Below are positions 20,105 to 27,751 of a stretch of 64,000 nt of DNA, in pieces; position 1 is the first letter of the stretch; every line of letters starts with the position of its first letter. The stretch is from a virus. A model generated the notes under the pieces. That model did no database searches. It saw only the letters and a list, made by a program, of their open reading frames with translations, and was not told where the DNA came from. The stretch is taken from positions 1-64,000 of IMG/VR virus record IMGVR_UViG_3300032236_000765; one strand, 5' to 3'. The position numbers and the translations under genes were made by a program.

Positions 20105-20550
20105 TCATAAAATAAATAGATAGCCTTTTGTTTTGACAAGCGAGGCTATGTTATCCGGCATTTCGGACTTGCCCGCTTGTGAGGAATATTCCTCACTGCT
20201 AGATTTTACTCTCTGCGTTATCGCCGCAGATTTCATCCCTAACACCGCCCCTTCTTTTTTTATAGTGCTTTGCAGGCTCGTTCCGACATGCACTTCTAAA
20301 TGGAAAACCCCGAGAGTCTTTTGATTCCCAGGGCCTAAATAAACTAGTTATGATCTATGTTTACTTTTGCCCGGGCTCCAATGGTTGAATAAATTTGCCG
20401 CGGTTTGTTGGATATGCTGCCAACATTAATACCAAAGAGGTTTCTATTCCCCAATTCGTGGTATCATGTCTCAGCAATGTCGAACAATTAGTAATCATAA
20501 CAAGTTTATTTAGTCCTGCGAATAATTAATCTCTTTTTCTCATCATGTTT
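20105..20550 (-). ncRNA. Candidate structured noncoding RNA
   Basis: About 440 bp without a credible gene, but with its own minus-strand promoter at 20554 and much internal pairing. There is an 18-bp perfect palindrome GTGAGGAATATTCCTCAC (20179-20196). ACAAGCG pairs with CGCTTGT (about 20143-20176) and encloses TCCG/CGGA. TCTGCG/CGCAGA lies near 20212-20230 and TGTTGG/CCAACA near 20407-20426. Two short frames (62-63 aa, one per strand) overlap here but lack ribosome-binding sites. No known RNA family was recognised. Confidence 0.45.
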
Positions 20551-20553
20551 TTC

Positions 20554-20582
20554 ATTCTATATGCAGTAGAAAAGAATGTCAA
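20554..20582 (-). promoter_or_regulatory. Sigma-70 type promoter into the noncoding stretch
   Basis: TTGACA (20577-20582), 17-bp spacer, TAGAAT (20554-20559) on the minus strand. No gene starts downstream until past 20105, which is why an RNA product is suggested. Confidence 0.65.
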
Positions 20583-20594
20583 GAACTTTTTTCC

Positions 20595-20602
20595 TATAAA
20601 TA
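20595..20602 (+). promoter_or_regulatory. T4-late-type promoter TATAAATA, leaderless geometry
   Basis: Exact TATAAATA, 5 nt (AAATC), then the ATG at 20608. No ribosome-binding site, so the mRNA is predicted to start at the ATG. Confidence 0.65.
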
Positions 20603-20607
20603 AAATC

Positions 20608-21168
20608 ATGGACTTCGACGCATTCTCTCATGGACAAATCCAAAGCAAGTTGTGGCTTTGCAAAGAACTTGAACGATTCATATACGCGAACATCAAGATC
20701 GTCATACTAGGAAGCTGGTATAACGTTCTTGCGTTTATGCTTCTTACACGAAACGCAGACCGATATCAACATATTTTGGGTGTAGACCTTGATCCGGAAG
20801 CAAAAGAGATTGCTGATAAAATCACTAATGCCTGGCGTATTGGTAAAGATTACAAGGTCGAGAACAAGATAGCTGATGCAAACCTTGAAAATTTGGATGG
20901 CTACGACCTTGTAATCAATTGCTCACCTGAGCATATGGAAGGTAATGATTGGTTTGAGAATCTTGAATACGGTACGATGGTGTGTATTCAATCTAGCAAC
21001 GTGCAGACTAAAGATGATGATGTTTGGAAATGTGTCAATCCAAACGAATCATTAGAGGATTTGGCAATAAAATACCCGTTATCAAAGTATCTTTACTCTG
21101 GGGAGAAAGAGATCAGATACAGTGATGATAACGGGTATAAACGTTTTATGATAATCGGAATCAAGTAA
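20608..21168 (+). CDS. SAM-dependent methyltransferase-like protein
   Basis: 186 residues from the ATG at 20608 (MDFDAFSHGQIQSK). Rossmann-type motif I IKVVILGSWYN is modified (GSW in place of GxGxG), motif II is the acidic HILGVDLDPEAKEIA, and a NCSPEHMEGNDWF segment resembles the NPPY-position motif IV. This plan is typical of phage class I methyltransferase-like proteins. Target unknown. Upstream in-frame codons to 20545 would cover the promoter, so the shorter start is preferred. Confidence 0.65.
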   Translation: MDFDAFSHGQIQSKLWLCKELERFIYANIKIVILGSWYNVLAFMLLTRNADRYQHILGVDLDPEAKEIADKITNAWRIGKDYKVENKIADANLENLDGYDLVINCSPEHMEGNDWFENLEYGTMVCIQSSNVQTKDDDVWKCVNPNESLEDLAIKYPLSKYLYSGEKEIRYSDDNGYKRFMIIGIK

Positions 21169-21682
21169 CTTTGATTATAGATGCAATAACAGCAGCAATG
21201 TTAGCAATATCTTGCACCTGTGCATCAGTATAATCTTTGCTCTTTATCATCTCTACTAGTGCAAATGCTCGACTGTGCTGAAGCACTATAGCAGCAGCAA
21301 ATGCATACATAGCAGTCTTGCCTGTCGCATCCTCTATGATAGGTTCAAACTTTTCTAGCTTATATGGAGGATTTCCTACAGATGCTTTATACGTCGCATC
21401 CAGATATCCTAGATACACGGTGTCTATGGCGATGCCGGTTACAGCTTGAGACACTAGTTCACGTTCTGATCTGCCGAACAGTGGGCCATTCATTGAGATT
21501 TCAAATGCGAGTTCCGAATTACCGGATGCAGTTGCTGCTGCTAATGCACAGGCGTGTGCATCAATCTCATCTAATTGATGCTGCGTCATCACAATCTGAA
21601 GATTTTTTTCTAGGTAGGATAGATGCTCAGGTAGGCTATTCTTAACAGCATCTATCCAATTGGTAGTTCCAAATTTATTCAT
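21161..21682 (-). CDS. Helical hypothetical protein, possibly AhpD-fold
   Basis: 173 residues, Ala-rich and helical throughout. Segments such as LDEIDAHACALAAATASGNSELAFEIS and TGIAIDTVYLGYLDATY recall carboxymuconolactone decarboxylase/AhpD-like bundles. No CxxC active site is present, so redox function is doubtful. It overlaps the convergent methyltransferase end by 8 bp. Confidence 0.5.
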   Translation of the reverse strand: MNKFGTTNWIDAVKNSLPEHLSYLEKNLQIVMTQHQLDEIDAHACALAAATASGNSELAFEISMNGPLFGRSERELVSQAVTGIAIDTVYLGYLDATYKASVGNPPYKLEKFEPIIEDATGKTAMYAFAAAIVLQHSRAFALVEMIKSKDYTDAQVQDIANIAAVIASIIKVT

Positions 21683-21729
21683 TTTGTTTTCTCTATACTA
21701 ATATATGTATGTAACAGATGAAATACAAC

Positions 21730-21900
21730 TCAAGATTTTTTTACTGCCACGTAACGATTCTTTTGGTAATCCTTGCGAATATCGTACAGGCTTTTGATGA
21801 CCTGTATAGTTTTGAGGCTATCACCTTCTGTACGGCTGATGCCTTCAATATCGCGGATCTTGTCGATAAGATCAGCCGGAGTTTTCGCAGTGATGATCAT
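21730..21900 (-). CDS. Small hypothetical protein (56 aa)
   Basis: ATG at 21900 follows GAGGAGACTACGT. Helical product, starts MIITAKTPADLIDKIRD and ends in a basic tail (DYQKNRYVAVKKS). Soluble; could bind nucleic acid, but no motif supports that. It follows the gene at 21919 by 18 nt in the same operon. Confidence 0.6.
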   Translation of the reverse strand: MIITAKTPADLIDKIRDIEGISRTEGDSLKTIQVIKSLYDIRKDYQKNRYVAVKKS

Positions 21901-21918
21901 ACGTAGTCTCCTCGAATA

Positions 21919-22266
21919 CTATGCAGCGAGAGTGTTGCAGGCGCATTGGCCCCGCCGGATCATCATCTGAAGACCAGCTTGAGTCTGGGGCAGACCGCGC
22001 TCCTTCAGCCACTTCTTGATGTGCGGCAGAAGATAGCCCTTGGTCTCGGCGATGCGAAGCGGAGCCATTCCCGCATCCTGCATTGCAAAATATTCTTCGA
22101 CGGTGAAGTTCTTGATCAGGAAAGTGATGAACGTAGCCTTACCGCCACCGCGCTTGGAAAAGTTCGCAACGAACTTGCGCTCTGCATGAGGGGTAGACCA
22201 GCCTTGCGGGGCATACGAGAGCCAACCGTTAGAGTCGATGAGAGTTTCTTTCGTGAACTTAGTCAT
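21919..22266 (-). CDS. Hypothetical protein (115 aa), GC-rich
   Basis: Basic protein with helical C-terminal half (PHIKKWLKERGLPQTQAGLQMMIRR) and a terminal CAC. Not recognised. GC content is higher than in neighbouring genes. The strong promoter at 22302 and a CGGAG site precede it. Confidence 0.6.
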   Translation of the reverse strand: MTKFTKETLIDSNGWLSYAPQGWSTPHAERKFVANFSKRGGGKATFITFLIKNFTVEEYFAMQDAGMAPLRIAETKGYLLPHIKKWLKERGLPQTQAGLQMMIRRGQCACNTLAA

Positions 22267-22301
22267 GTGTATCTCCGTTCGCTCGTTTCTGTCTATGATT
22301 C

Positions 22302-22330
22302 AATATAGCAAAATGGGTAACCGAAGTCAA
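22302..22330 (-). promoter_or_regulatory. Sigma-70 type promoter
   Basis: TTGACT (22325-22330), 17-bp spacer beginning TCGGTTACCCATTTTGC, TATATT (22302-22307). Near-identical to 3308. Confidence 0.88.
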
Positions 22331-22334
22331 GCCT

Positions 22335-22520
22335 TTATTTCGGATAAATCACATATTGTTCATCGATATAGATGGTGTTACCGTCTTCATCGCGGATGAC
22401 GATATCCTGAATGTACTCCTCAGGGTCATCCGTGCGGAACATGAAAGTTCCAGTGACGAGTTCGTCCTCGCCCCGAGCGTTGACAACGTAACCCTGAACA
22501 ATTTCGCCGACCTTGAACAT
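22335..22520 (-). CDS. Small beta-rich hypothetical protein (61 aa)
   Basis: Acidic, beta-rich product (GEIVQGYVVNARGEDELVTG, then IQDIVIRDEDGNTIYIDEQ), possibly a small SH3/OB-like barrel. It is a single-gene unit under the promoter at 22552. Confidence 0.55.
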   Translation of the reverse strand: MFKVGEIVQGYVVNARGEDELVTGTFMFRTDDPEEYIQDIVIRDEDGNTIYIDEQYVIYPK

Positions 22521-22551
22521 GATGTCTCTCTCGCTCGCTGCTTACATTGTT

Positions 22552-22580
22552 AATATAGCGGAATGGGTAACTCATGTCAA
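22552..22580 (-). promoter_or_regulatory. Sigma-70 type promoter
   Basis: TTGACA (22575-22580), 17-bp spacer, TATATT (22552-22557). It overlaps the last codon of the gene at 22577. Confidence 0.85.
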
Positions 22581-23593
22581 CCTTTTTGTACCAAAAAAAG
22601 CGGTCCGTCGATAAATTTATTTCTATCCTGATTCATCATTCCAGCTTGCATTTCTTTGATCATCTCAGGAGTCAGATGTCTAGCTCTCATCTGTGAATCA
22701 TGAAAGAATATATGAACTTCTACAAAAGCATCACCCTCTAACCGTTGGATAGCTATCATACGATGACGCCCTTCATGTCCTGTGACCCTAGCAGGTTGGA
22801 TGAAGTCTCCGTCTTCCCACTGAGCAGGAATCTTAACAATCAAGAAAGGGGCGCCCAGCCCGCCACCATTTTGTAGATGGTCGATGATATCATTTATCGT
22901 TTTTTGATTAGGATGTTTAATTGGTGCAGCTAATTGGAAGAATGTCGAAGGACGCATCAGCACACGCAATCCTAGGTAGTCTACGTTTTCATTGTTTGGA
23001 GTCTGTCCCCATCCATTCGCGTTGTCTACCTTGTATTCATCTAGCTCATTTTCTCTAGATGTAACAGCGAGTTTGTTCTTTATTCCTTCATCAACTGGAC
23101 TCTTGCTGATAGGAACTTTCTTACGATTGGTGAGAAAATAGGTATTGAACCAAGCTGTGCTTTCAACATCCCATTTACTCATAAACGTATTATTCCGGCG
23201 TTCCATGCCCTCTGGATTATGATGTATAGCATCATAATCTTTCTCTAACAATTGCCAGGGCATCTTAGTGAATAATTCTGCAGGATCTTTGATTTGGACA
23301 CCATATTTTCTAGCAATCATCATGGCATCACTGTCTGTGTTAATGACTAGTATTCGTGCACCTGGTCTGACATCCATCAATGTGCCTTCATCACTTACCC
23401 ATTCAGGCATCTCACCATAACACCAGTCTACCCAATCACTCGTATAACCATTCTTGACTTTTATAGCAGTGCTAGTCCATAACGCAGCATCAGGCTTCAG
23501 TGATGCTTCATTAGTCTTTACAGGACGTGGAACATATAACTGCGGACCTAAACTCACATTTTTGTCCTCAGCTACTAAATCAGATGCTCTCAT
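22577..23593 (-). CDS. Probable packaged effector-like protein with GHEGRHR domain
   Basis: 338 residues. It begins MRASDLVAEDK, a capsid-targeting-like peptide ending V-A-E. The N-terminal half (LWTSTAIKVKNGYTSDWVDWC..PEWVSDEGTLMDVRPGARILVINTDSDAM) looks like a compact enzyme or toxin-like domain; an ADP-ribosyltransferase-type fold is possible but unproven. The C-terminal part carries ARVTGHEGRHRMIAIQRLEGD, a pattern shared with ParB/Srx-like phage proteins, and LTPEMIKEMQ. It overlaps the next gene by 4 bp and closes a four-gene cassette of similarly headed proteins. Confidence 0.65.
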   Translation of the reverse strand: MRASDLVAEDKNVSLGPQLYVPRPVKTNEASLKPDAALWTSTAIKVKNGYTSDWVDWCYGEMPEWVSDEGTLMDVRPGARILVINTDSDAMMIARKYGVQIKDPAELFTKMPWQLLEKDYDAIHHNPEGMERRNNTFMSKWDVESTAWFNTYFLTNRKKVPISKSPVDEGIKNKLAVTSRENELDEYKVDNANGWGQTPNNENVDYLGLRVLMRPSTFFQLAAPIKHPNQKTINDIIDHLQNGGGLGAPFLIVKIPAQWEDGDFIQPARVTGHEGRHRMIAIQRLEGDAFVEVHIFFHDSQMRARHLTPEMIKEMQAGMMNQDRNKFIDGPLFLVQKG

Positions 23594-24879
23594 TTTGTCA
23601 CCCTATATGCAGCCCACTTGTCACGACCTTTCCTCATGCCGATATGTCTATCTATATAAAAAGACATACCGTGGTCACTTTCTCGTTTTGACGGGAATTC
23701 ATTCCCTACATTTATAGAAATAGCTTTTGGCAGATAGCTCAAATCATCACCGGAATCCATACCAAATTCCGGGGATAGCAATCCTTTTATAGTTTTAACA
23801 GTTGGACGGATAGCTTCATTCATATCAATCCTAAATCTGCGAGCTTCATCATTCCAGTTTAAATAATCATCCTTATTTTCGACTGCTTTATCCCAATCAA
23901 TATCACCATGTTCATCGGTGTATTTCTCTTGCATCTGTTGATAGTAGTACTCATCATTTATTTCCCATTCGGATAATACTTCCCAAAGATATTCTTCAGC
24001 AAGGTCTGCGATCTGGTTAATATAATTTTGCAATTCTTCATCAGGACACATGATAATCATGTCTTTAGTTTCAGGTTCATTTTGCAAAAAGAATTCATAT
24101 AGTTCTGGAAATCTCTTAGTGAGCAGGACATATAGATTTATCTCTTCATCCTCTTCATTCATGAATTGTCCCGAAGGGAAATGTAATTGATACTTCTCAC
24201 CTTCATGCCGTGGCTTCTTGGGAATGAGAATATACATCTTACCCTGATTGTTGTAGTAGTCGAAATAGTTTTTTCCTTGAGTAGCAGCAGTACACCAACG
24301 AGTACCCCTACCGTATCGACAAGCAGCAGCCTCATCTTCTGGTACGACAACTAATACGTTGCCATCTTCATAGACTTTTGAGGCTTTGCCTTTTTCTTCT
24401 TCTTTTTTCTTATCCCCACCTTCGATCTTATCTAGATCATATTGGTTGATCATAGTGTCTTCAAAGTCTTTATAAGTCTTGAATCGATTAATATCATTAT
24501 GCTCAGACTTGATCATTCTGCGTCTTTTACCGATATCATATATTCCGAGAAGATTTCTACGATTCATATCTTCCATCTTAAGGCCGCCCTTGGCATATAC
24601 TTTTGCTAACCAAGGAGTGTACGCTTTGTTTGGAGTAGGGTCCTTTTCTTCAATTGCACTTAATATCTTATCAATCATCTCTGCTCGTTGTGCAGGTGTG
24701 ATCACTGCATTTATCTGTTCAGGTGTTGCATTTGCTAGCAGTCGGAGCCTTGTCCAGATATTTGCCAATCCATATGCAGTGGCCCCTCTATCTTGAGCAA
24801 AAGCCGTTAATAAACGATTACCAACTTGATTGGCTGTGATCTGTCTATTATACTCAAGGAGAAATTCTCTGGCTCGCAT
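23590..24879 (-). CDS. Probable packaged protein with GxGTRWCTA domain (A)
   Basis: 429 residues. The targeting-like start is MRAREFLLEY (L-L-E at 7-9). A helical N-terminal third is followed by a core domain (about 175-265): VLVVVPEDEAAACRYGRGTRWCTA, YFDYYNNQGKMYILIPKK and QLHFPSGQFMNEEDEEI. The acidic helical C-terminus follows. The Cys/Trp motif with downstream Tyr/Asn is shared with the next gene, so the two are paralogues. The biochemical function is not known to me. Confidence 0.65.
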   Translation of the reverse strand: MRAREFLLEYNRQITANQVGNRLLTAFAQDRGATAYGLANIWTRLRLLANATPEQINAVITPAQRAEMIDKILSAIEEKDPTPNKAYTPWLAKVYAKGGLKMEDMNRRNLLGIYDIGKRRRMIKSEHNDINRFKTYKDFEDTMINQYDLDKIEGGDKKKEEEKGKASKVYEDGNVLVVVPEDEAAACRYGRGTRWCTAATQGKNYFDYYNNQGKMYILIPKKPRHEGEKYQLHFPSGQFMNEEDEEINLYVLLTKRFPELYEFFLQNEPETKDMIIMCPDEELQNYINQIADLAEEYLWEVLSEWEINDEYYYQQMQEKYTDEHGDIDWDKAVENKDDYLNWNDEARRFRIDMNEAIRPTVKTIKGLLSPEFGMDSGDDLSYLPKAISINVGNEFPSKRESDHGMSFYIDRHIGMRKGRDKWAAYRVTK

Positions 24880-24888
24880 GGCTAATAA

Positions 24889-25884
24889 TTAGCCTCTATC
24901 ACGACCGAAAAGATGATTCATTTCTTCATCACTAGCAACATCTTCACTATGATATGCAGTAGGATAAAGTCTCTTGATTCGTGCTACTTCTTCTGGAATG
25001 TTCCAGCCGCCGCGGGAAATTCCCATATCAATAGAAGCATTTTTTAATTCTTCAGAACGGCTTTCAAGTTCAGATACAATATGTTTCATCAGTCCAGGAA
25101 ATAACTTAGTGAATTGTTCTTCACCTACGTTATAGTCCTGTGTTGCATTCTTTAACTGGCGGGTAGCTGAGTGCATCTGCCACTTGCCGTTTTTATTATT
25201 CATATTTTGTTTATCGATAATGCTAACGATAGGACCGTCTGATGAATAACGGTTGAACCAGTTCAACCCGCTACTACTTCCAGTACAGAATTGACCTTGA
25301 TGTCCTTCTGCGTTATTGAATGTATAGCAAGAGCCATAGTTTAATGGAACAATGACATAATATCTATCATTGTCAATAAGCACGATCTGTTTTGCATTCT
25401 TCTTCATTGCTGCTAGTTTTTCAGCATCAGCAATCTTTCTCAATGCATCACGATATTTGTCTTTGCGTATAACTTTTTGTAATTTTTCGATTGAAGAAAA
25501 TTTATTAAAGTCCTGATCATTAGGATCTAACAAACCACGAACACTAAGTGCTTTCCAAGAACCTAATGCATCTCCCCCTTCACCGTTGATTTCTTCATAA
25601 TTATTGATATGATTGACATACAGTTTTGTTAACCAAGCATCAAACTTGCCGTCTCTTGATAAGTCACCGTAGTTAGTAAGAGCCAGTGTACGGTCGATCA
25701 ATTTACTCCATAGCTTAACCACATCTTCATCACTTGGCTTAGGGCCTAGACTTGCTAGTGCTGGTGCCGGAAAGGTTGAATCATGTTTTACAGCCAAAGC
25801 CAGCATTTTAGTCATTCTTGGATCTTTAAGAATCTTTTCTGCATGGTTTGCTTCTGTTAATCTAGTTTTTATTAAGCGTCTCAT
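24889..25884 (-). CDS. Probable packaged protein with GxGTRWCTA-type domain (B)
   Basis: 331 residues. Start MRRLIKTRLTEAN (L-T-E at 9-11, targeting-like). The core (about 165-260) repeats the plan of the upstream paralogue with altered motifs: YVIVPLNYGSCYTFN..GQFCTGSSSGLNWFNRYSSDGPIVSII, then GKWQMHSATRQ. It has 9 bp spacing to the upstream gene. Same unknown function expected. Confidence 0.62.
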   Translation of the reverse strand: MRRLIKTRLTEANHAEKILKDPRMTKMLALAVKHDSTFPAPALASLGPKPSDEDVVKLWSKLIDRTLALTNYGDLSRDGKFDAWLTKLYVNHINNYEEINGEGGDALGSWKALSVRGLLDPNDQDFNKFSSIEKLQKVIRKDKYRDALRKIADAEKLAAMKKNAKQIVLIDNDRYYVIVPLNYGSCYTFNNAEGHQGQFCTGSSSGLNWFNRYSSDGPIVSIIDKQNMNNKNGKWQMHSATRQLKNATQDYNVGEEQFTKLFPGLMKHIVSELESRSEELKNASIDMGISRGGWNIPEEVARIKRLYPTAYHSEDVASDEEMNHLFGRDRG

Positions 25885-25895
25885 GATTGTCCTTC

Positions 25896-26888
25896 TTATA
25901 GGTGTAATAGTACGTGTTTTAAATAGTTCATCAGTGTGACTAATTTATTTTGGTCACCGTTTGCAATATCAGCGACGACTTTTTTCATGCCCTCACTTCT
26001 ATCAGGTGAGTTAGAACGATAGCCACTACCTAAAGTGAAATTGCCGGTATCATCTGGGTAGTAATGACTTGCGGTCATATATAGCGCAGGTCTTAATCTT
26101 GACTTTAACTCAGCAGGCACTGATGCAGGATCATCGATGAGTCTTTCTCTGATATCACTCAATTTTTTTAATATCTGTAGCTTAATTTCTACTTTATTGT
26201 AAGCATCATTCTTTAGGGCTATACCACTAACACCTTTAACATCAGCGATTGCTTGATCGACGTATTTTAAAAATAATGGACGTAATTTATTATATATTGC
26301 TTCTAGATTCGTACTCATACTAGCAGTTGGGTCTAGCATAGTAGGATTATCAATCCTTCTAGCGCGTTCACGTTCATCACGCTTTTTCTCGACTTCACCT
26401 CTTGAACTTCTGCCATAGCCACCGGTACCTACAGAAGACCAATACCCCATGACTTTTCCTAAGTCTTCTTTCATATCACCTACTAGTGCGTTGATACTAC
26501 TTGAACGGAGTTTGCGAATTCCGTTACCGGTCGCAACCATTGCACGCCATTCAGAACCATCCCATTTTATTGCAGCGGTTCCTCTACTACCAGCAATCAA
26601 CACATAGTTAGGAGAACGCTCTTTAATATCCTTCCATGTTATTTTAGTTTCAGGCTTCCATTGTACATTATCCGGAATAGAAAGTTCACTATGGACATGT
26701 TGAATGAGCAAATCTGCATATGGGCTATTACGAACAGTCGAACTGATTGATGAGTCCTCATCTAGAATCTCATGCAAAACGTGGGATATAGCCTTATGAA
26801 ACATCTTACGTGCCGGATCATTGTTAGAACGTCTTGACGGTTGTAATGGTATGAATCTATTTTCTTTAAGTAGGTCTGATCTTCTCAT
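25896..26888 (-). CDS. Probable packaged protein, family unknown
   Basis: 330 residues from the ATG at 26888, giving MRRSDLLKENR (L-K-E at 7-9), which matches the leader of its neighbours. Longer in-frame starts overlap the Dps-like gene. A globular beta part (YVLIAGSRGTAAIKWDGSEWRAM) contains a small-residue strand like those of the two preceding paralogues' cores; the rest is helical. Not recognised. Confidence 0.6.
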   Translation of the reverse strand: MRRSDLLKENRFIPLQPSRRSNNDPARKMFHKAISHVLHEILDEDSSISSTVRNSPYADLLIQHVHSELSIPDNVQWKPETKITWKDIKERSPNYVLIAGSRGTAAIKWDGSEWRAMVATGNGIRKLRSSSINALVGDMKEDLGKVMGYWSSVGTGGYGRSSRGEVEKKRDERERARRIDNPTMLDPTASMSTNLEAIYNKLRPLFLKYVDQAIADVKGVSGIALKNDAYNKVEIKLQILKKLSDIRERLIDDPASVPAELKSRLRPALYMTASHYYPDDTGNFTLGSGYRSNSPDRSEGMKKVVADIANGDQNKLVTLMNYLKHVLLHL

Positions 26889-26890
26889 TA

Positions 26891-27334
26891 TTATGCTCTT
26901 GTTGTCTTTAGAATGCTTCTGAGCATCCAATTGTGTTTGCCGTGAGCATCAATACGCTCTGCAATAAAGTTAGCGATTCCCTGTTCATCTGCTTCTTCTG
27001 CGACATGAAAAGCCTGTTTCCACATATGCAAAATCTTTAGATTATCATCGTATAGTTCTTGCATCATGAGTTCAGCACGAGGAACTTTAAGTTGATCTTC
27101 AACATGACTTAGTTCTGAGAGACGGGCGAGACTGCCTGGAGTATATACATCAAGTTGACGAATTATCTCAGCAGTACGATCAATTGTATTTCCGTAAACT
27201 TCTTCATAAAGATTACCTAAAAATTCATGGTATTGAGGGAAATCCGGGCCTTCGACATTCCAATGGAAATATTGCGTCTTAATTGAAAACGCATATACGG
27301 TGGCCAACATTGTCTTAAGAGTATCTGCTAACAT
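26891..27334 (-). CDS. Dps-like ferritin family protein
   Basis: 147 residues, four-helix bundle. The N-terminal helix carries KTQYFHWNVEGPDFPQYHEFLGNLYEEVYGNTIDRTAEIIRQLD, the Dps signature whose His and Asp/Glu form the inter-subunit ferroxidase site. In bacteria, Dps binds DNA and detoxifies iron and H2O2. A phage copy next to packaged-cargo genes could protect or condense DNA. A late-type box (27353) and AGGAT precede it. Confidence 0.82.
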   Translation of the reverse strand: MLADTLKTMLATVYAFSIKTQYFHWNVEGPDFPQYHEFLGNLYEEVYGNTIDRTAEIIRQLDVYTPGSLARLSELSHVEDQLKVPRAELMMQELYDDNLKILHMWKQAFHVAEEADEQGIANFIAERIDAHGKHNWMLRSILKTTRA

Positions 27335-27351
27335 TTAAAATATCCTATGAA

Positions 27352-27720
27352 CTATTTATCGTTTTTACTATTATTTGGTTTCTTATTTTTATACAGATGT
27401 CTTAATATAACCGAATCAGTATCTTCGTAAGTCATTGCAGTTATTCTACGAGGACCCTTGCGTTTGAACATACCGTACTCTTGTTCATAAGTAGTTGGTC
27501 CGCCGACCATAGAACCACCGCTATTACCAGCAGAGCCACCTCCCTGGCCAGTACTAGCGGTTTCTACGATACCTTCTGCTTGCAACTCACGCATAGCTTG
27601 CACTAACGGATGCACAAAAGGTTCGGGTTCAGTGATTTCTTCCGCAATGGAGTCTGATGCTTCTAGCATCCTCATTTTCTCTATGAGTGTGCTAATTTCA
27701 TCCACATACATTTTTGCCAC
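27352..27720 (-). CDS. Hypothetical protein with Gly/Ser linker
   Basis: 122 residues. A helical N-terminus with L-I-E and M-L-E near residues 12-20 (possible prohead-protease sites), a Gly/Ser-rich linker (about 58-75) and a basic C-terminus. Composition fits a virion-internal protein; no family recognised. Confidence 0.55.
   Translation of the reverse strand: MAKMYVDEISTLIEKMRMLEASDSIAEEITEPEPFVHPLVQAMRELQAEGIVETASTGQGGGSAGNSGGSMVGGPTTYEQEYGMFKRKGPRRITAMTYEDTDSVILRHLYKNKKPNNSKNDK
27353..27360 (-). promoter_or_regulatory. Late-type promoter GATAAATA
   Basis: GATAAATA, 18 nt, then the Dps-like ATG at 27334. It overlaps the end of the upstream gene. Confidence 0.45.
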
Positions 27721-27751
27721 TTTTCCCTAATAAACCTTACTATCTCAAAAA

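Noticed and set aside
20105-20550. tmRNA in the gene-free stretch
   Set aside because: No tRNA-like ends, CCA, or Ala-Asn-Asp-type tag frame was found on either strand.
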